From Rhodospirillales bacterium (GTDB lineage: Bacteria > Pseudomonadota > Alphaproteobacteria > Rhodospirillales > JAPHRK01), in assembly GCA_026196105.1 (NCBI GenBank), contig JAPHRK010000033.1, positions 124,001-188,000 on the forward strand: a stretch of DNA of 64,000 nucleotides, read 5' to 3'. The notes beneath the pieces are model-generated. The model was given only the letters and a program-made list of their open reading frames with translations. It was not told the origin of the DNA and ran no database searches. Within the stretch, counting starts at the first letter, position 1, and every line of letters begins with the position of its first letter. Shown piece after piece: positions 1 through 9,609 of the stretch. Position numbers and translations under genes: made by a program.

Positions 1-198
1 ATTAAAAACGAAGCTATGGAGCGTGGACTGGTATGTTACCCAGGCTATGGTGGAGTTGATGGAGCGAGAGGAGATCATATCCTTCTGGCCCCTCCTTTTA
101 TAATTTCAGAGGCCCAGATTGATGAACTTGTTTTCAAGTTAGCAGAGTCTCTAGAAGCTGCTTTACAGAAATCTCATGCCTATGAGGTTGCGGCGTAA
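1..198 (+). CDS. Class III aminotransferase, C-terminal end (partial)
   Basis: The reading frame is open from the first base of the window, so this is the 3' end of a gene that begins to the left. The last 65 residues contain the block GARGDHILLAPPFIIS followed by EAQIDELV, which is the usual C-terminus of PLP-dependent class III (omega or beta-alanine:pyruvate type) aminotransferases. The catalytic lysine and PLP site lie outside the window, so the substrate cannot be judged. The stop codon TAA overlaps the next start by one base (TAATG), which implies translational coupling with the BKACE enzyme. Together they suggest catabolism of an amino acid or amino-keto acid. Family call is fairly secure; substrate is unknown. 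Confidence 0.75.
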   Translation: MKNEAMERGLVCYPGYGGVDGARGDHILLAPPFIISEAQIDELVFKLAESLEAALQKSHAYEVAA

Positions 199-1031
199 TG
201 CAAGATTTGTCCCCGGTTATCATCACGGTGGCCCCTAATGGGGCTAGGCGAACGAAGGTTGACCATCCGGCTATTCCCCTCACGCCAGAAGAGCTAGCTC
301 TGTGTGCTGAAGAATGTATGGAGGCAGGGGCAAGCGTTATCCATCTTCATGTCCGTGATGAGCAAAGTAAACACAGCTTAGACGTAGGGCGATATCAAGA
401 GGCAATTGTCGCGATTCGAGAAAAAATTGGCGATGAGTTGGTTATTCAAGTTACCACTGAAGCCGTAGGGCACTATACACCCCACGAACAAATGGAGATG
501 GTTTGTAATCTTCAGCCGGAAGCGGTTTCTTTAGCTCTTAAGGAGCTTATTCCAGATGCGCAATATGAAGCGGGGTTTAGTAATTTTCTTAAATGGCTTG
601 ATATAAAGGGGGTCGCTTCCCAATTTATTCTTTACGACGAAAAGGATGTTGAGCTGTTTGCCTCTCTTAATGAAAAAGGGATTTTTCGCAGATCCTCAGA
701 TTGGGTCCTTTTTGTTCTAGGGAAATATCAAGAGGGGCAAGGGAGTGATCCTAGACAATTGGACACTTTTTTATCGATTTGGAATGCAAAACGTCAAACC
801 CATTCATGGGGTTTCTGCGCTTTTGGAAGCGAAGAGATTAATTGTGCTTTAGCTGGAGCTGTAAAGGGGGGGCATCCAAGAATTGGGTTTGAGAATAACT
901 TAAGAAGGCCAGATGGAGTCTTATTGCACAGTAATGGCGAGTCGGTTCGGACTCTTTCCGAGGCTCTTAAAAGCCAAAACCGGGTGATTGCAAGTGTAAA
1001 AGAGGCAAGAAAAGCTATGGGGATAGCTTAA
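198..1031 (+). CDS. Beta-keto acid cleavage enzyme (BKACE, former DUF849)
   Basis: A 277-residue protein, normal length for the family whose founding member (Kce) condenses 3-keto-5-aminohexanoate with acetyl-CoA to give acetoacetate and an aminoacyl-CoA. The zinc-binding HLH motif is at residues 49-51 (VIHLHVRD), and the conserved glutamate is at residue 232 (RIGFENN). The fold is a TIM barrel and the enzyme should be cytoplasmic. The start overlaps the aminotransferase stop, so the two are one operon. A TAXI transporter follows 190 bases downstream. BKACE enzymes accept many beta-keto acids (for example dehydrocarnitine), so the substrate is not predictable from the sequence alone; the aminotransferase neighbour favours an amino-bearing substrate. 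Confidence 0.85.
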   Translation: MQDLSPVIITVAPNGARRTKVDHPAIPLTPEELALCAEECMEAGASVIHLHVRDEQSKHSLDVGRYQEAIVAIREKIGDELVIQVTTEAVGHYTPHEQMEMVCNLQPEAVSLALKELIPDAQYEAGFSNFLKWLDIKGVASQFILYDEKDVELFASLNEKGIFRRSSDWVLFVLGKYQEGQGSDPRQLDTFLSIWNAKRQTHSWGFCAFGSEEINCALAGAVKGGHPRIGFENNLRRPDGVLLHSNGESVRTLSEALKSQNRVIASVKEARKAMGIA

Positions 1032-1220
1032 TCAGGGTTGTATCGAGGATTGAGGTTGCAGCAGGGAGATTTTATGGTTTAGGCTACCTCTTCGCTTATT
1101 CAAACAAATGCCGTAAGAAAACTAAAAAGCAAAGATAACTATCTAAAACTGCTCCTAAAATATGAATATGCGTATTCGGGGCGAGGGAATATTTACATAA
1201 ACCAAATGAAGGAGGCATAA

Positions 1221-2210
1221 TTGTCTTTCAGCAAATTTTTTACAGTAACCGCAGCGGTCACAGGACTAGCTCTTGTCGGAACTGCCGTTGCTTCAAACGA
1301 TGCTAGTGCAGAACAAAAATTCATCACCATTGGTACTGGTGGTGTTACAGGGGTTTATTATCCAACAGGGGGATCAATTTGCCGTCTTGTAAATAAAGGC
1401 CGTAAAGCTCATGGCGTTCGTTGCTCAGTAGAAAGTACCGGTGGTTCTGTTTACAACATTAACACCATTCGTGCGGGTGAGTTGGACATGGGTGTTGCCC
1501 AATCTGATTGGCAGTACCATGCCTATAAAGGTACCAGCAAGTTTAAAGAAGCTGGTCCGTTTAAAGGCTTGAGGGCTGTTTTCTCAGTGCATCCTGAACC
1601 CTTTACAGTTGTTGCTCGTGCCGATGCAGGTGTTAAGAACTTTATGGACCTTAAAGGCAAACGCGTTAACATTGGTAACCCAGGCTCAGGCCAACGGGGT
1701 ACTATGGAAATTCTTATGGGCGCGTTAGGTTGGGACAAATCAGCCTTTAAACTTGCTTCTGAACTTAAATCATCTGAGCAGTCAAAAGCTCTTTGTGATA
1801 ACAAAATTGATGCAATGGTCTTTACTGTTGGTCACCCAAGTGGTTCCATCAAAGAAGCAACCACTTCTTGTGAAACCGTGTTGGTAACCGTTGACGGTCC
1901 TGCTGTTGATAAGTTGGTTGCTGATAATGATTTCTATCGTACAGCGACCATTCCAGGTGGCATGTATCGTGGTAATCCAAACGACACGAAAACATTTGGT
2001 GTGGGTGCTACTTTTGTGTCTTCTACCGCTACTGATCCAAAGACCGTTTATCAAGTCGTCAAAGCCGTATTTGAAAACTTCGCTACCTTCAAAAAATTAC
2101 ATCCTGCATTCGGTGTTTTGAAGAAAGAAGAGATGATCAAAGACGGCCTTTCTGCTCCATTACATGATGGCGCAGCTACGTATTATAAAGAAGTTGGTTT
2201 GCTTAAATAA
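1221..2210 (+). CDS. TAXI-family TRAP transporter substrate-binding protein
   Basis: A 329-residue periplasmic receptor of the TRAP-associated extracytoplasmic immunogenic (TAXI) family. Residues 1-30 form a signal peptide with a hydrophobic core and an Ala-rich end (ASNDASA). The mature protein opens with [18 protein letters not shown], the typical TAXI N-terminal glycine-rich block, and later has the [14 protein letters not shown] loop. The start is TTG, chosen because a strong GGAGG lies at 1211-1215 and no ATG fits. The permease follows directly, separated by a hairpin. TAXI receptors often bind glutamate, glutamine or other carboxylates; the ligand here is unknown. Confidence 0.92.
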   Translation: MSFSKFFTVTAAVTGLALVGTAVASNDASAEQKFITIGTGGVTGVYYPTGGSICRLVNKGRKAHGVRCSVESTGGSVYNINTIRAGELDMGVAQSDWQYHAYKGTSKFKEAGPFKGLRAVFSVHPEPFTVVARADAGVKNFMDLKGKRVNIGNPGSGQRGTMEILMGALGWDKSAFKLASELKSSEQSKALCDNKIDAMVFTVGHPSGSIKEATTSCETVLVTVDGPAVDKLVADNDFYRTATIPGGMYRGNPNDTKTFGVGATFVSSTATDPKTVYQVVKAVFENFATFKKLHPAFGVLKKEEMIKDGLSAPLHDGAATYYKEVGLLK

Positions 2211-2232
2211 ACCAGCCATAAAATTGCTTGGG

Positions 2233-2262
2233 GGAGAGGGCACGGGGTTGTCCTCTCCTTTT
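2233..2262 (+). terminator. Hairpin between TRAP receptor and permease (attenuator-like)
   Basis: Stem GGAGAGG (2233-2239) pairs with CCTCTCC (2252-2258), followed by TTTT. It sits 23 bases after the receptor stop and about 47 bases before the likely permease start. Such partial terminators commonly lower permease expression relative to the binding protein, or protect the upstream mRNA from decay. The U-tract is short, so read-through is expected. Confidence 0.5.
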
Positions 2263-2308
2263 GGCTATAAAGGATAAATTTTCAAGGCTAAACGAAGGGG
2301 AAGGCGTA

Positions 2309-4912
2309 ATGGTTGATACTAACCAGAACGGCGCTGCCGTTAGCGGACGAGTTGAAGACAACAAAGAACTTGATGACATGATTGCCGAAGCCGATACTGG
2401 TGGGCGTCATCCAAAAAATCAAATTGTCTATAAATTTCTATTTTATACGGCTCTAACTTGGTCGATTTTCCAGCTCTATGTTTCGTCACCTCTTGTCCTT
2501 GAGTTTACTCCTTGGATGCATGAAAGCATGGTGAAGGAATTTCACTTAGCTTTCTCAATTTTCTTAGCATATTTAAGCTTTCCTGCTCTTAAAAGTTCTC
2601 CTCGAGATTTTATTCCGATACAAGATTGGATTTGGGCGATTATTGCGGCGTCATGCTGTTTTTATCTTATTGTTATGAGTGAGGCTTTATCAGACCGCCC
2701 CGGTAATCCGACCCAGTTAGATGTGGTTGTCGCGACCATTGGTGTGGTGATGCTTCTCGAAGCCACGCGCAGAGCGCTTGGTCCCCCTTTGATGATCGTG
2801 GCGCTAGTCTTCTTGGTCTATACTTTTGCCGGTCCATATATGCCTGATGTCATTGCCCATAAAGGTGCTTCTTTGAACAAAGGCGCTTCACATTATTGGC
2901 TCTTTACGGAAGGTGTTTTCGGGGTGGCGATCGGTGTTTCTGCCACCATGGTATTCCTCTTCGTCCTCTTCGGTTCATTATTAGAACAAGCTGGTGCGGG
3001 TAACTATTTCATCCGTGTGGCTTTTGCCATGATGGGACACTTTCGAGGTGGCCCGGCTAAAGCAGCGGTTGTTTCTTCAGCTCTCACAGGGATGATTTCT
3101 GGTTCATCTATTGCCAACGTGGTGACGACGGGAACGTTCACGATTCCGCTCATGAAAAAAGTTGGTTTTAGCCCTGAAAAAGCAGGGGCCGTTGAAGTTG
3201 CCTCATCGACCAATGGGCAACTCACCCCGCCAATTATGGGGGCGGCAGCTTTCTTGATGGTGGAGTATGTCGGTATTCCTTATATCGACGTGATTAAACA
3301 CGCCTTTTTGCCTGCGGTGATTTCCTATATCGCCTTGGTTTATATTGTTCACCTTGAAGCCATGAAACTGGGTATGGAAGGTTTGCCTCGCGTTCACAAA
3401 ATGGCTGGGAAGGCTAAGTTACTTGGCTTCTTAAGTGTTGTCATTATTTTGAGTACCTTAGTTTGGGTGCTCCCGCCAGCGGTGGCAATGATCAAGAGTG
3501 TAACGGGTGAAATTACCCTCTATGCCTTTGCGGTCATTTTGGCAGTTTCTTACTTGGGACTCTTATTCATTTCGTCAAGAGTTCCTGACCTACCCCATGA
3601 TGACATGACTGTTTTACCTGAAGTAGGGCCAACTGTAAAAGCAGGTTTCCATTACTTGTTGCCAGTGTTGGTTCTGGTTTGGCTCTTGACCGTTGAACGC
3701 CTTTCTCCGGGCCTTTCAGCTTTTTGGGCGGCTGTGTTCATGGTTTTTGTTATTGTTACTCAAAAACCGCTATTGGCGCTTTTCCGTGGTAGTGGCGGGG
3801 AAGAAATCCAAAAGATCAAAGAAGGTTTAATTGACCTGGAATATGGTTTGGTTGCTGGCGCACGCAACATGATTGGTATCGGTGTTGCGACTGCAGCGGC
3901 TGGTATCATTGTGGGAACTATTACTTTGACTGGTATTGGTCAGGTTATGGTTGAGTTTGTTGAGTTGATTTCTGGTGGCAACTTAATGCTTATCTTGCTC
4001 TTTACGGCTCTGATCAGTTTGATCCTCGGTATGGGTTTGCCGACAACAGCAAACTACATTGTTGTCTCTAGTTTGATGGCCCCGGTTATTGTAACCTTGG
4101 GGGCTCAGGCCGGATTGGTTGTGCCTTTAATCGCGGCACATATGTTCGTCTTTTACTTTGGTATTCTGGCGGATGATACGCCCCCGGTGGGGCTGGCAGC
4201 TTTTGCCGCTGCTGCTATTTCAAAAGGCGACCCTATTAAGACAGGTTTGCAAGGGTTCATGTATGATATCCGGACCGCTATCTTGCCTTTCTTATTTATC
4301 TTCAACACTGAACTGCTGATGATCGGTATTACAGGGCCTGTTCACTTAATCATGACCATCGTCGTTGCTGTCACTGCCATGTTAGTTTTTGCTGCTGCGA
4401 CACAAGGGTTTTTTATTGCCAAGAGTAGGCTCTGGGAATCTCTGATTTTGGTTCTGGTTGCGTTCACTCTGTTCCGCCCTGGGTACTGGATGGACCAAAT
4501 CTATCCGCCATTGATCGAAAAGCCAGGGAGTGAACTTTTTGCAACTGTTGAAGCCATGCCTGAAGGGGATCAACTCAAAATTAGGATCAAAGGCGAAGAC
4601 CTTTCTGGCAACGCTGTAGATAAGGTTGTTTCTTTGACCATGGGTGCTCCTGGAACCGGGGCAGAACGTGTCGCTAATCTTGGTATTGAGTTGCGCCAAG
4701 GTGAAGACAAAACCATTGTTGATAATGTGGGCTTTGACAGTCCGGCCCAGAAAGCCGGTATCGACTTTGATTTTGAGATTACCAATATTCTCGCCAAAGC
4801 AGATCGTCCAGCTAAACAGTTGTTCTACATCCCGGCATTTATTCTTCTTGGTTTAATCATTCTGCTCCAGCGGTCTCGGCGTCGGGTTGAGCTTGCTGAG
4901 CAAGCTACTTAA
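2309..4912 (+). CDS. TRAP transporter fused permease (DctQM-type, TAXI-associated)
   Basis: A membrane protein of 867 residues that fuses the small (DctQ-like, about four helices) and large (DctM-like) TRAP subunits and drives uptake with an ion gradient. Conserved DctM blocks are visible, for example SGSSIANVVTTGTFTIPLMK and GMGLPTTANYIVV. The C-terminus carries an extra soluble stretch between the last helices that resembles the DUF3394 domain of long TAXI permeases. A TTG at 2228 would give a longer product, but the ATG at 2309 has GAAGGGGAAGG before it and removes an improbable N-terminal extension. It works with the receptor upstream and the UspA protein downstream. Confidence 0.9.
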   Translation: MVDTNQNGAAVSGRVEDNKELDDMIAEADTGGRHPKNQIVYKFLFYTALTWSIFQLYVSSPLVLEFTPWMHESMVKEFHLAFSIFLAYLSFPALKSSPRDFIPIQDWIWAIIAASCCFYLIVMSEALSDRPGNPTQLDVVVATIGVVMLLEATRRALGPPLMIVALVFLVYTFAGPYMPDVIAHKGASLNKGASHYWLFTEGVFGVAIGVSATMVFLFVLFGSLLEQAGAGNYFIRVAFAMMGHFRGGPAKAAVVSSALTGMISGSSIANVVTTGTFTIPLMKKVGFSPEKAGAVEVASSTNGQLTPPIMGAAAFLMVEYVGIPYIDVIKHAFLPAVISYIALVYIVHLEAMKLGMEGLPRVHKMAGKAKLLGFLSVVIILSTLVWVLPPAVAMIKSVTGEITLYAFAVILAVSYLGLLFISSRVPDLPHDDMTVLPEVGPTVKAGFHYLLPVLVLVWLLTVERLSPGLSAFWAAVFMVFVIVTQKPLLALFRGSGGEEIQKIKEGLIDLEYGLVAGARNMIGIGVATAAAGIIVGTITLTGIGQVMVEFVELISGGNLMLILLFTALISLILGMGLPTTANYIVVSSLMAPVIVTLGAQAGLVVPLIAAHMFVFYFGILADDTPPVGLAAFAAAAISKGDPIKTGLQGFMYDIRTAILPFLFIFNTELLMIGITGPVHLIMTIVVAVTAMLVFAAATQGFFIAKSRLWESLILVLVAFTLFRPGYWMDQIYPPLIEKPGSELFATVEAMPEGDQLKIRIKGEDLSGNAVDKVVSLTMGAPGTGAERVANLGIELRQGEDKTIVDNVGFDSPAQKAGIDFDFEITNILAKADRPAKQLFYIPAFILLGLIILLQRSRRRVELAEQAT

Positions 4913-4926
4913 GGGAGGTGTAAGTC

Positions 4927-5355
4927 ATGTTTAAGAGTATTCTTCTTGCCGTCGATTTAGACGACCAAGCCGCCTGGGAGAAGACCCTTCCTATTGCTAT
5001 TCAACAAGCAAGGGCTTCAAATGGTAACCTGCATATTTTAACGGTTGTGCCTGACTTTGGTATGTCTGTCGTGGGGCAATTTTTCCCAGACAACTATACA
5101 GAGAAAATGGCTGAAAAACTTTTAAAGCACATCAAAGATTTTGAAGATGAACATGTGCCAGAAGACGTTAATTCCCGCTGTATTGTTGGTGAGGGAACAG
5201 TCTATGAAACTATTTTGAAGATATCAAAAGAGGTTAAGGCCGACCTTATTGTCATCGGTGCTCATCGTCCCGACTTAAAAGATTACCTGCTCGGCCCTAA
5301 TGCAGCCCGGGTTGTCCGTCATGCGACGGCCTCGGTCATGGTGGTTCGGGCTTGA
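4927..5355 (+). CDS. Universal stress protein family (TRAP-associated)
   Basis: A single-domain UspA protein of 142 residues. The C-terminal nucleotide-binding motif follows the G-x2-G-x9-G pattern only loosely (GAHRPDLKDYLLGPNAARVV), ending in the usual ASVMVVR strand. A strong GGGAGGTG precedes the ATG and the gene starts 15 bases after the permease stop, so it is the last gene of the transporter operon. By analogy with TeaD of the Halomonas TeaABC ectoine transporter, it may modulate transport in response to ATP; that role is inferred from position and family only. Confidence 0.9.
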   Translation: MFKSILLAVDLDDQAAWEKTLPIAIQQARASNGNLHILTVVPDFGMSVVGQFFPDNYTEKMAEKLLKHIKDFEDEHVPEDVNSRCIVGEGTVYETILKISKEVKADLIVIGAHRPDLKDYLLGPNAARVVRHATASVMVVRA

Positions 5356-5448
5356 TCACTGGTATTGTTATCTCTGTTGAGTTGCCCATTTCTAGTTCGG
5401 CAGTTCAGTCGGGTACACTGCTATAAAGAAGCTTAAGTGATAAAAGGT

Positions 5449-7545
5449 TTATGCACTTAGTTCTTTTTTGATCGCCCCTATGACATCGGGCATGTTGAAA
5501 GGTTTGGTCAGGTAGGCTTTGAATCCAACACTCATCCCTAGCTCAATATCTTTTTTCATGACGGCAGCACTAATTGCAATAATTGGAATATTTTTGGTCT
5601 TGTCGATCTGAGCCAACGCTTTTGTCGCTTCAATACCATTCATACCAGGGAGGTTAATATCCATTAAGATTAGATTCGGTTGGTCTCTCTCTGCTATTGA
5701 TATGCCAAATTCAGCATTATGTGCAGTGATCAGAGAGATGCCCTTCATCTCATCAATGATAGCCTCCATTAATTGTATATTGGCTGGATTGTCTTCAATA
5801 TAAAGAATGGTTGAGTTGGTTGTTGGTTGTTCATCGATTTCTAACTCTTCAGCTTGTTCCTCTAAAACAGGCTCGGTCGTTTCAATTTTAGTAGCAGGGA
5901 ACTTTATCCAGAACGTGGAACCTTTTCCAATTTCGCTTTCAAGCCCAATTTCCCCGTTCATGGCATCAACAAGTTGTTTGGCGATATTTAAGCCGATACC
6001 TGTCCCACCAATATCAGAAAATTCTCTGCCTAACCTATTAAAGGGCTCAAATAACTTTGCTTGTGCTTCTTCAGAAATACCATTCCCCGTATCTGTTACA
6101 GATACTCTAACCATGTTATCTGTCGTATCCTGAGTTGATAAAATAATACTGCCATCTTCGTGGTTATACTTAACGGCGTTTGATAACAGATTGAGCAAAA
6201 CTTGTTTGAAGCGTAAGTGATCGGCTTTGATGTCGTGAGTTGCGTTAAGATTATATTTGATGTTCAAATTATGTTTCTTCGCCTGATTTTCAATCAGTGT
6301 TAAAGCTTCTTTGCAGACATCATCAAGTACGATGTTTTCTATGGATATTTCTAGTTGTCCCGTTTCAATCTTGGCTAGGTCGAGCACCTGATCTATTAAT
6401 TCTAAAAGGTGCCTTCCCCCGACCATAATATGATCAACGTGCTTTTTTTGTATTGGGGTGAGTGGCTCTTTCTGATTATGTTCCAACAGCTGGCTAAAGC
6501 CTAAAATAGCGTTCATAGGTGTGCGCAGTTCATGGCTCATTGATGATAAAAAATCAGATTTTGCATGATTTGCTAACTCGGCTTCTTTTTGGGCCTTTGA
6601 TAAATTGGCTGTTCGTTCCTTAACGCGGTTTTCAAGAGTTAGATTTAAATTTTGCAAATCTTTTTCAGCATTCTCACGTTTCTTGATGTTCTCGTGGATT
6701 GTATTAAGCATTTTATCAAAGCTTGCAGCCAAGATACCAAGCTCATCTTTGCTTGATGCGTTTACACGTTTATCAAGATCGCCTTCAGCAATTTTCGATG
6801 TGACTTCTTGAAGTTTCTTCAATGGAAGAGTAATTCGGTAGGCGAAAAATAATCCTAACCCACCCGCCAGTAATAATGTCAGCAACATACCCAGAATGGT
6901 TATTTGCTCATTTATGAACAGAATATACCCAAAAGTGTTTCCCTCATTTTGAGCTTCTTCTATGGCCTCAGCCCGTAATAGTTCAATCTTTCTTTGGAGT
7001 TCACGAGAAATGGGTTCAATATTTGTTTCAAAAAATTCATGATAGACCTCAACTTGGGTTGGCCTTTTTTCATGAAGCTTTATGAATATTTTTCCAGCGG
7101 ATATAAATTCCTCAAGTAGCTTCAATAGACTTTGAATTTCCTGAAACTCTTCATTTTCCAGCTCCCAATCAGCACTCCCTTTTTCAAAGCCAGAAAGGTC
7201 TTCTATAATGGCTCTCTGCCAAGTGAGTCCTGTTTGCTTCAGGGTTTCAAGTTCTTCTTTAATAGTTATGCTCGCCTTTTCAACTTCAGCAACGTCGGGG
7301 TCAATGACCACCTTTAGCTCGGGATCAATGGCCATCTCTAGCATGAGTTCTCGGGCATTGGATTTGATCCGCTGGACTTGATAGGCGATTTCAGAAGAGG
7401 CTGCGACTTCCTTGATATTGACATGAACCAGTGTGTCTATGGCCTCGCGAGCTTCCCTATCTTTGATCACGGAATATGCTGTTGGAATGACGACCAACAG
7501 TGTAAGGCTTAAGAAGCTTAAGATGAATTTCGTTCGTAGAGTCAT
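5449..7545 (-). CDS. Hybrid sensor histidine kinase (HAMP-HisKA-HATPase-REC)
   Basis: A 698-residue inner-membrane kinase. TM helices are at about 7-27 and 214-236, enclosing a mostly helical periplasmic sensor of roughly 185 residues with no recognisable fold name. Then come a HAMP domain (about 237-290), a coiled coil to 325, HisKA with phospho-His338 ([11 protein letters not shown]), HATPase with N-box NLLSNAVKYN (452-461) and G-boxes, an acidic linker (556-578), and a receiver with Asp629 and Lys681. Its kinase-receiver core is very similar to those of two other kinases in the window (51583-54255 and 59837-62260). No HPt protein or cognate output gene lies next to it. It is monocistronic. 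Confidence 0.92.
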   Translation of the reverse strand: MTLRTKFILSFLSLTLLVVIPTAYSVIKDREAREAIDTLVHVNIKEVAASSEIAYQVQRIKSNARELMLEMAIDPELKVVIDPDVAEVEKASITIKEELETLKQTGLTWQRAIIEDLSGFEKGSADWELENEEFQEIQSLLKLLEEFISAGKIFIKLHEKRPTQVEVYHEFFETNIEPISRELQRKIELLRAEAIEEAQNEGNTFGYILFINEQITILGMLLTLLLAGGLGLFFAYRITLPLKKLQEVTSKIAEGDLDKRVNASSKDELGILAASFDKMLNTIHENIKKRENAEKDLQNLNLTLENRVKERTANLSKAQKEAELANHAKSDFLSSMSHELRTPMNAILGFSQLLEHNQKEPLTPIQKKHVDHIMVGGRHLLELIDQVLDLAKIETGQLEISIENIVLDDVCKEALTLIENQAKKHNLNIKYNLNATHDIKADHLRFKQVLLNLLSNAVKYNHEDGSIILSTQDTTDNMVRVSVTDTGNGISEEAQAKLFEPFNRLGREFSDIGGTGIGLNIAKQLVDAMNGEIGLESEIGKGSTFWIKFPATKIETTEPVLEEQAEELEIDEQPTTNSTILYIEDNPANIQLMEAIIDEMKGISLITAHNAEFGISIAERDQPNLILMDINLPGMNGIEATKALAQIDKTKNIPIIAISAAVMKKDIELGMSVGFKAYLTKPFNMPDVIGAIKKELSA

Positions 7546-7879
7546 CTTAATGTCTTGCAGCCGTTAAAGGTAGAAACGAAAATCAAAGATATACTCATGG
7601 TCAATTATTTTATTTTTAAATTTGCTTATGAAGTTTGTCTTGTCGATATGATCATTATAGATGACGTTTTCTAGTAATATTAAGCTGTTATCATGAGAAA
7701 ATTTATAAAAATGTCTCCTGAATGCGGTATTCGCAGAAAACACACTTAATCGCTGTATGGTTCTATCTCTTGTGGTATCTTTTAGGCTAAATAGCTCTAA
7801 GCATTTAAGTCATTGCTGATTATGGGCATCAAGAATCTTTGCAGGAATTATTCAGGTATAACAATCACAGGAGCTACAC
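7546..7879. other. Intergenic region between divergent genes, no gene seen
   Basis: About 330 bases, AT-rich, between the kinase start (minus strand) and the small membrane protein (plus strand). It should hold the promoters of both. I see no coding frame, RNA or clear repeat in it. An acceptable ribosome binding site (CAGGAG at 7869-7874) precedes the plus-strand ATG. Confidence 0.6.
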
Positions 7880-8260
7880 ATGCATGAGAAAATAATTACT
7901 GGGTTGATGCTCATCATAGCTGTGATTCATTTACTGCCTTTAAGTGGGTTTTTTGGAGTTGAGCGGTTGGTGTCTCTCTACAAAGTTGAAATAATAGATG
8001 CCAATTTAGAAATATTAATGCGTCACAGGGCCGTTTTATTTGGGATTCTCGGTGGCTTTTTTGCCTATTCAGCATTTAACCCATCTCTACAACCTTTAGC
8101 TTTTCTCGCAGCGTTTATAAGTATTGCATCATTCTTTTTCTTGTCTTTTTCCGTTGGCGATTTCAATGAGGCCATTCGTAAAGTCGTTATTGCTGACGTC
8201 GTTGCCTCTGTGTCACTTTTAGGGGCTGTTGGAGTTTATTTTCTTAAGCGAAATAGCTGA
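7880..8260 (+). CDS. Small four-helix membrane protein, function unknown
   Basis: A 126-residue protein with four predicted transmembrane helices (about 4-23, 47-66, 71-92, 102-122). The pattern IITGLMLIIAVIHLLPLSG near the start and RHRAVLFGILG before helix 2 recurs in a conserved proteobacterial family that is sometimes misannotated as phosphopantetheine adenylyltransferase; nothing in the sequence supports a nucleotidyl transfer activity. It has its own RBS and no co-directional partner within 100 bases upstream. Function not known. Confidence 0.75.
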   Translation: MHEKIITGLMLIIAVIHLLPLSGFFGVERLVSLYKVEIIDANLEILMRHRAVLFGILGGFFAYSAFNPSLQPLAFLAAFISIASFFFLSFSVGDFNEAIRKVVIADVVASVSLLGAVGVYFLKRNS

Positions 8261-8385
8261 TATACTCGCCATAAGGAGCTTCATCTCTAATGTTTTTTGG
8301 CAGGTATCAATCAGGTGAAGAAGGTGGTGATTTTTCCGAAGATTTTTTTGAGCACATAAATGCGTTGATCAGTTGGAGTTGTTCT

Positions 8386-9444
8386 ATGGCGAAAACAAAT
8401 TTAATTCATAAGTGCCTCATATTTTTCATAACTGCCTTAGTCCTGAGTGCACAGTCGACAGCTAGTCGCGCCGAAGCAAATTTTGTTTCTTTGCCGAAAA
8501 TTAAAAACAATACAGTTGCTCCACGGATTATCTATATTGAAAATCCTCGCTTCCAGGCAATATCGCCACTTGACCTTCAGAAGGTAGTTCAAACGGCAAG
8601 AGGCCTAGTAAATGAACACTTTGGTATTGCAGTCAAACTCCCTGGGAAAATAACAACCCTCAAGATCGACGCTATTTTTCCAGAGTTAATAAAAAATAAA
8701 CCACAACAGTTTGACAACCTTATTGGCGATTTCAGAAATAACAAAGTCGATTGGACAAGCATTAAAGAGTTGTTGATCGAGCAGATCAAAAAACAAAAAG
8801 ATCCTCTCGCCAAACAAATCGAATTTGCCCGACCCTATTTGGTGACGCCTCTTGCCAAAGAGGAACCGGGGGCATTTGCTCAGGCTGTAATGACGACCAT
8901 GAAAGAACGGTTGCTATACTGGACCGAGGCCAAATTAGATGATGGTTTGCCCGTGATTGGGGCTCAGCCATATAACGAATATGGTTATTGGACGCTAATG
9001 GCTAAGCTAGGAATTGAAGCGGAGATCGTTCTGACCAATCAACTGGTCGCAAGCGTTGAATATATGCCGACACCTGTTCACACCTCAATCCGTGGCGGAA
9101 TTACGGGAGGGGCTACAGAGTATAACCCCAAGTCAAAGTATGGTGCCTCAGTTTGGGTTTCTCTATTCCCCTACTTTTCTGAGGACCCACAAATCAAGAA
9201 ACTTCGTAATGGTGACAGTTATAGTCGTGATGAAGCCTTAACATATGCAGGAATAATGCTGGCTCATGAGATGGGACATCAACTATTACAACTAGGCCAC
9301 CCCTGGTCAAATAAGGCTTGCCTGATGCGGCCAGCAGAAGTTCTTGATTTTTCCGCTTGGGCTAAGAATCTGGATGCAGAGAAATGTCGGATCGACTCTA
9401 GCCCAGCTATGAAACCAGGAACGGCCAAAGCGCCGATTTGGTAG
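8386..9444 (+). CDS. Exported metzincin-like zinc metalloprotein, uncharacterised
   Basis: A 352-residue protein. An ATG at 8290 is possible, but the ATG at 8386 has GGAG upstream and places a clean signal peptide at residues 1-31 (hydrophobic core LIFFITALVLSA, end SRAEA). Near the C-terminus is HEMGHQLLQLGH (residues 294-305), an HExxH zinc motif with a third histidine, followed by Cys312-Leu-Met314 that could be a Met-turn equivalent. This resembles the metzincin arrangement, but the third His is one residue later than in HExxHxxGxxH. No family name is recognised for the N-terminal 280 residues. Likely periplasmic or secreted; peptidase activity is an inference from the motif. Confidence 0.75.
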   Translation: MAKTNLIHKCLIFFITALVLSAQSTASRAEANFVSLPKIKNNTVAPRIIYIENPRFQAISPLDLQKVVQTARGLVNEHFGIAVKLPGKITTLKIDAIFPELIKNKPQQFDNLIGDFRNNKVDWTSIKELLIEQIKKQKDPLAKQIEFARPYLVTPLAKEEPGAFAQAVMTTMKERLLYWTEAKLDDGLPVIGAQPYNEYGYWTLMAKLGIEAEIVLTNQLVASVEYMPTPVHTSIRGGITGGATEYNPKSKYGASVWVSLFPYFSEDPQIKKLRNGDSYSRDEALTYAGIMLAHEMGHQLLQLGHPWSNKACLMRPAEVLDFSAWAKNLDAEKCRIDSSPAMKPGTAKAPIW

Positions 9445-9476
9445 ATTTTTTCAGTTTAAAACTGGTGGTTTGACGT

Positions 9477-9514
9477 AAAAAAACACGCTCCGGTTTTAAC
9501 CGATCCGCGTGTTT
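9477..9514 (-). terminator. Intrinsic terminator of tRNA-Leu
   Basis: Read on the minus strand, AAACACGC pairs with GCGTGTTT (9481-9488 with 9507-9514), an inner CGGTT/AACCG stem extends the hairpin, and a run of T follows. It lies directly 3' of the tRNA. Confidence 0.8.
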
Positions 9515-9522
9515 ATAAAAGG

Positions 9523-9609
9523 TGGTGCCCCCAGTCGGAATCGAACCGACACTCCGTTGCCAGAACGGGATTTTGAATCCCGCGCGTCTACCAATTCCGC
9601 CACAGGGGC
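9523..9609 (-). tRNA. tRNA-Leu (anticodon CAA)
   Basis: An 87-base class II tRNA with encoded CCA. Acceptor stem GCCCCTG pairs with TGGGGGC, with one G-T pair at each of the two inner positions. The anticodon stem CGGGA/TCCCG encloses loop TTCAAAA, giving anticodon CAA. A long variable arm (about TTCTGGCAACGGAGT) and T-loop GGTTCGATTCC are present. It decodes UUG. Confidence 0.95.
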
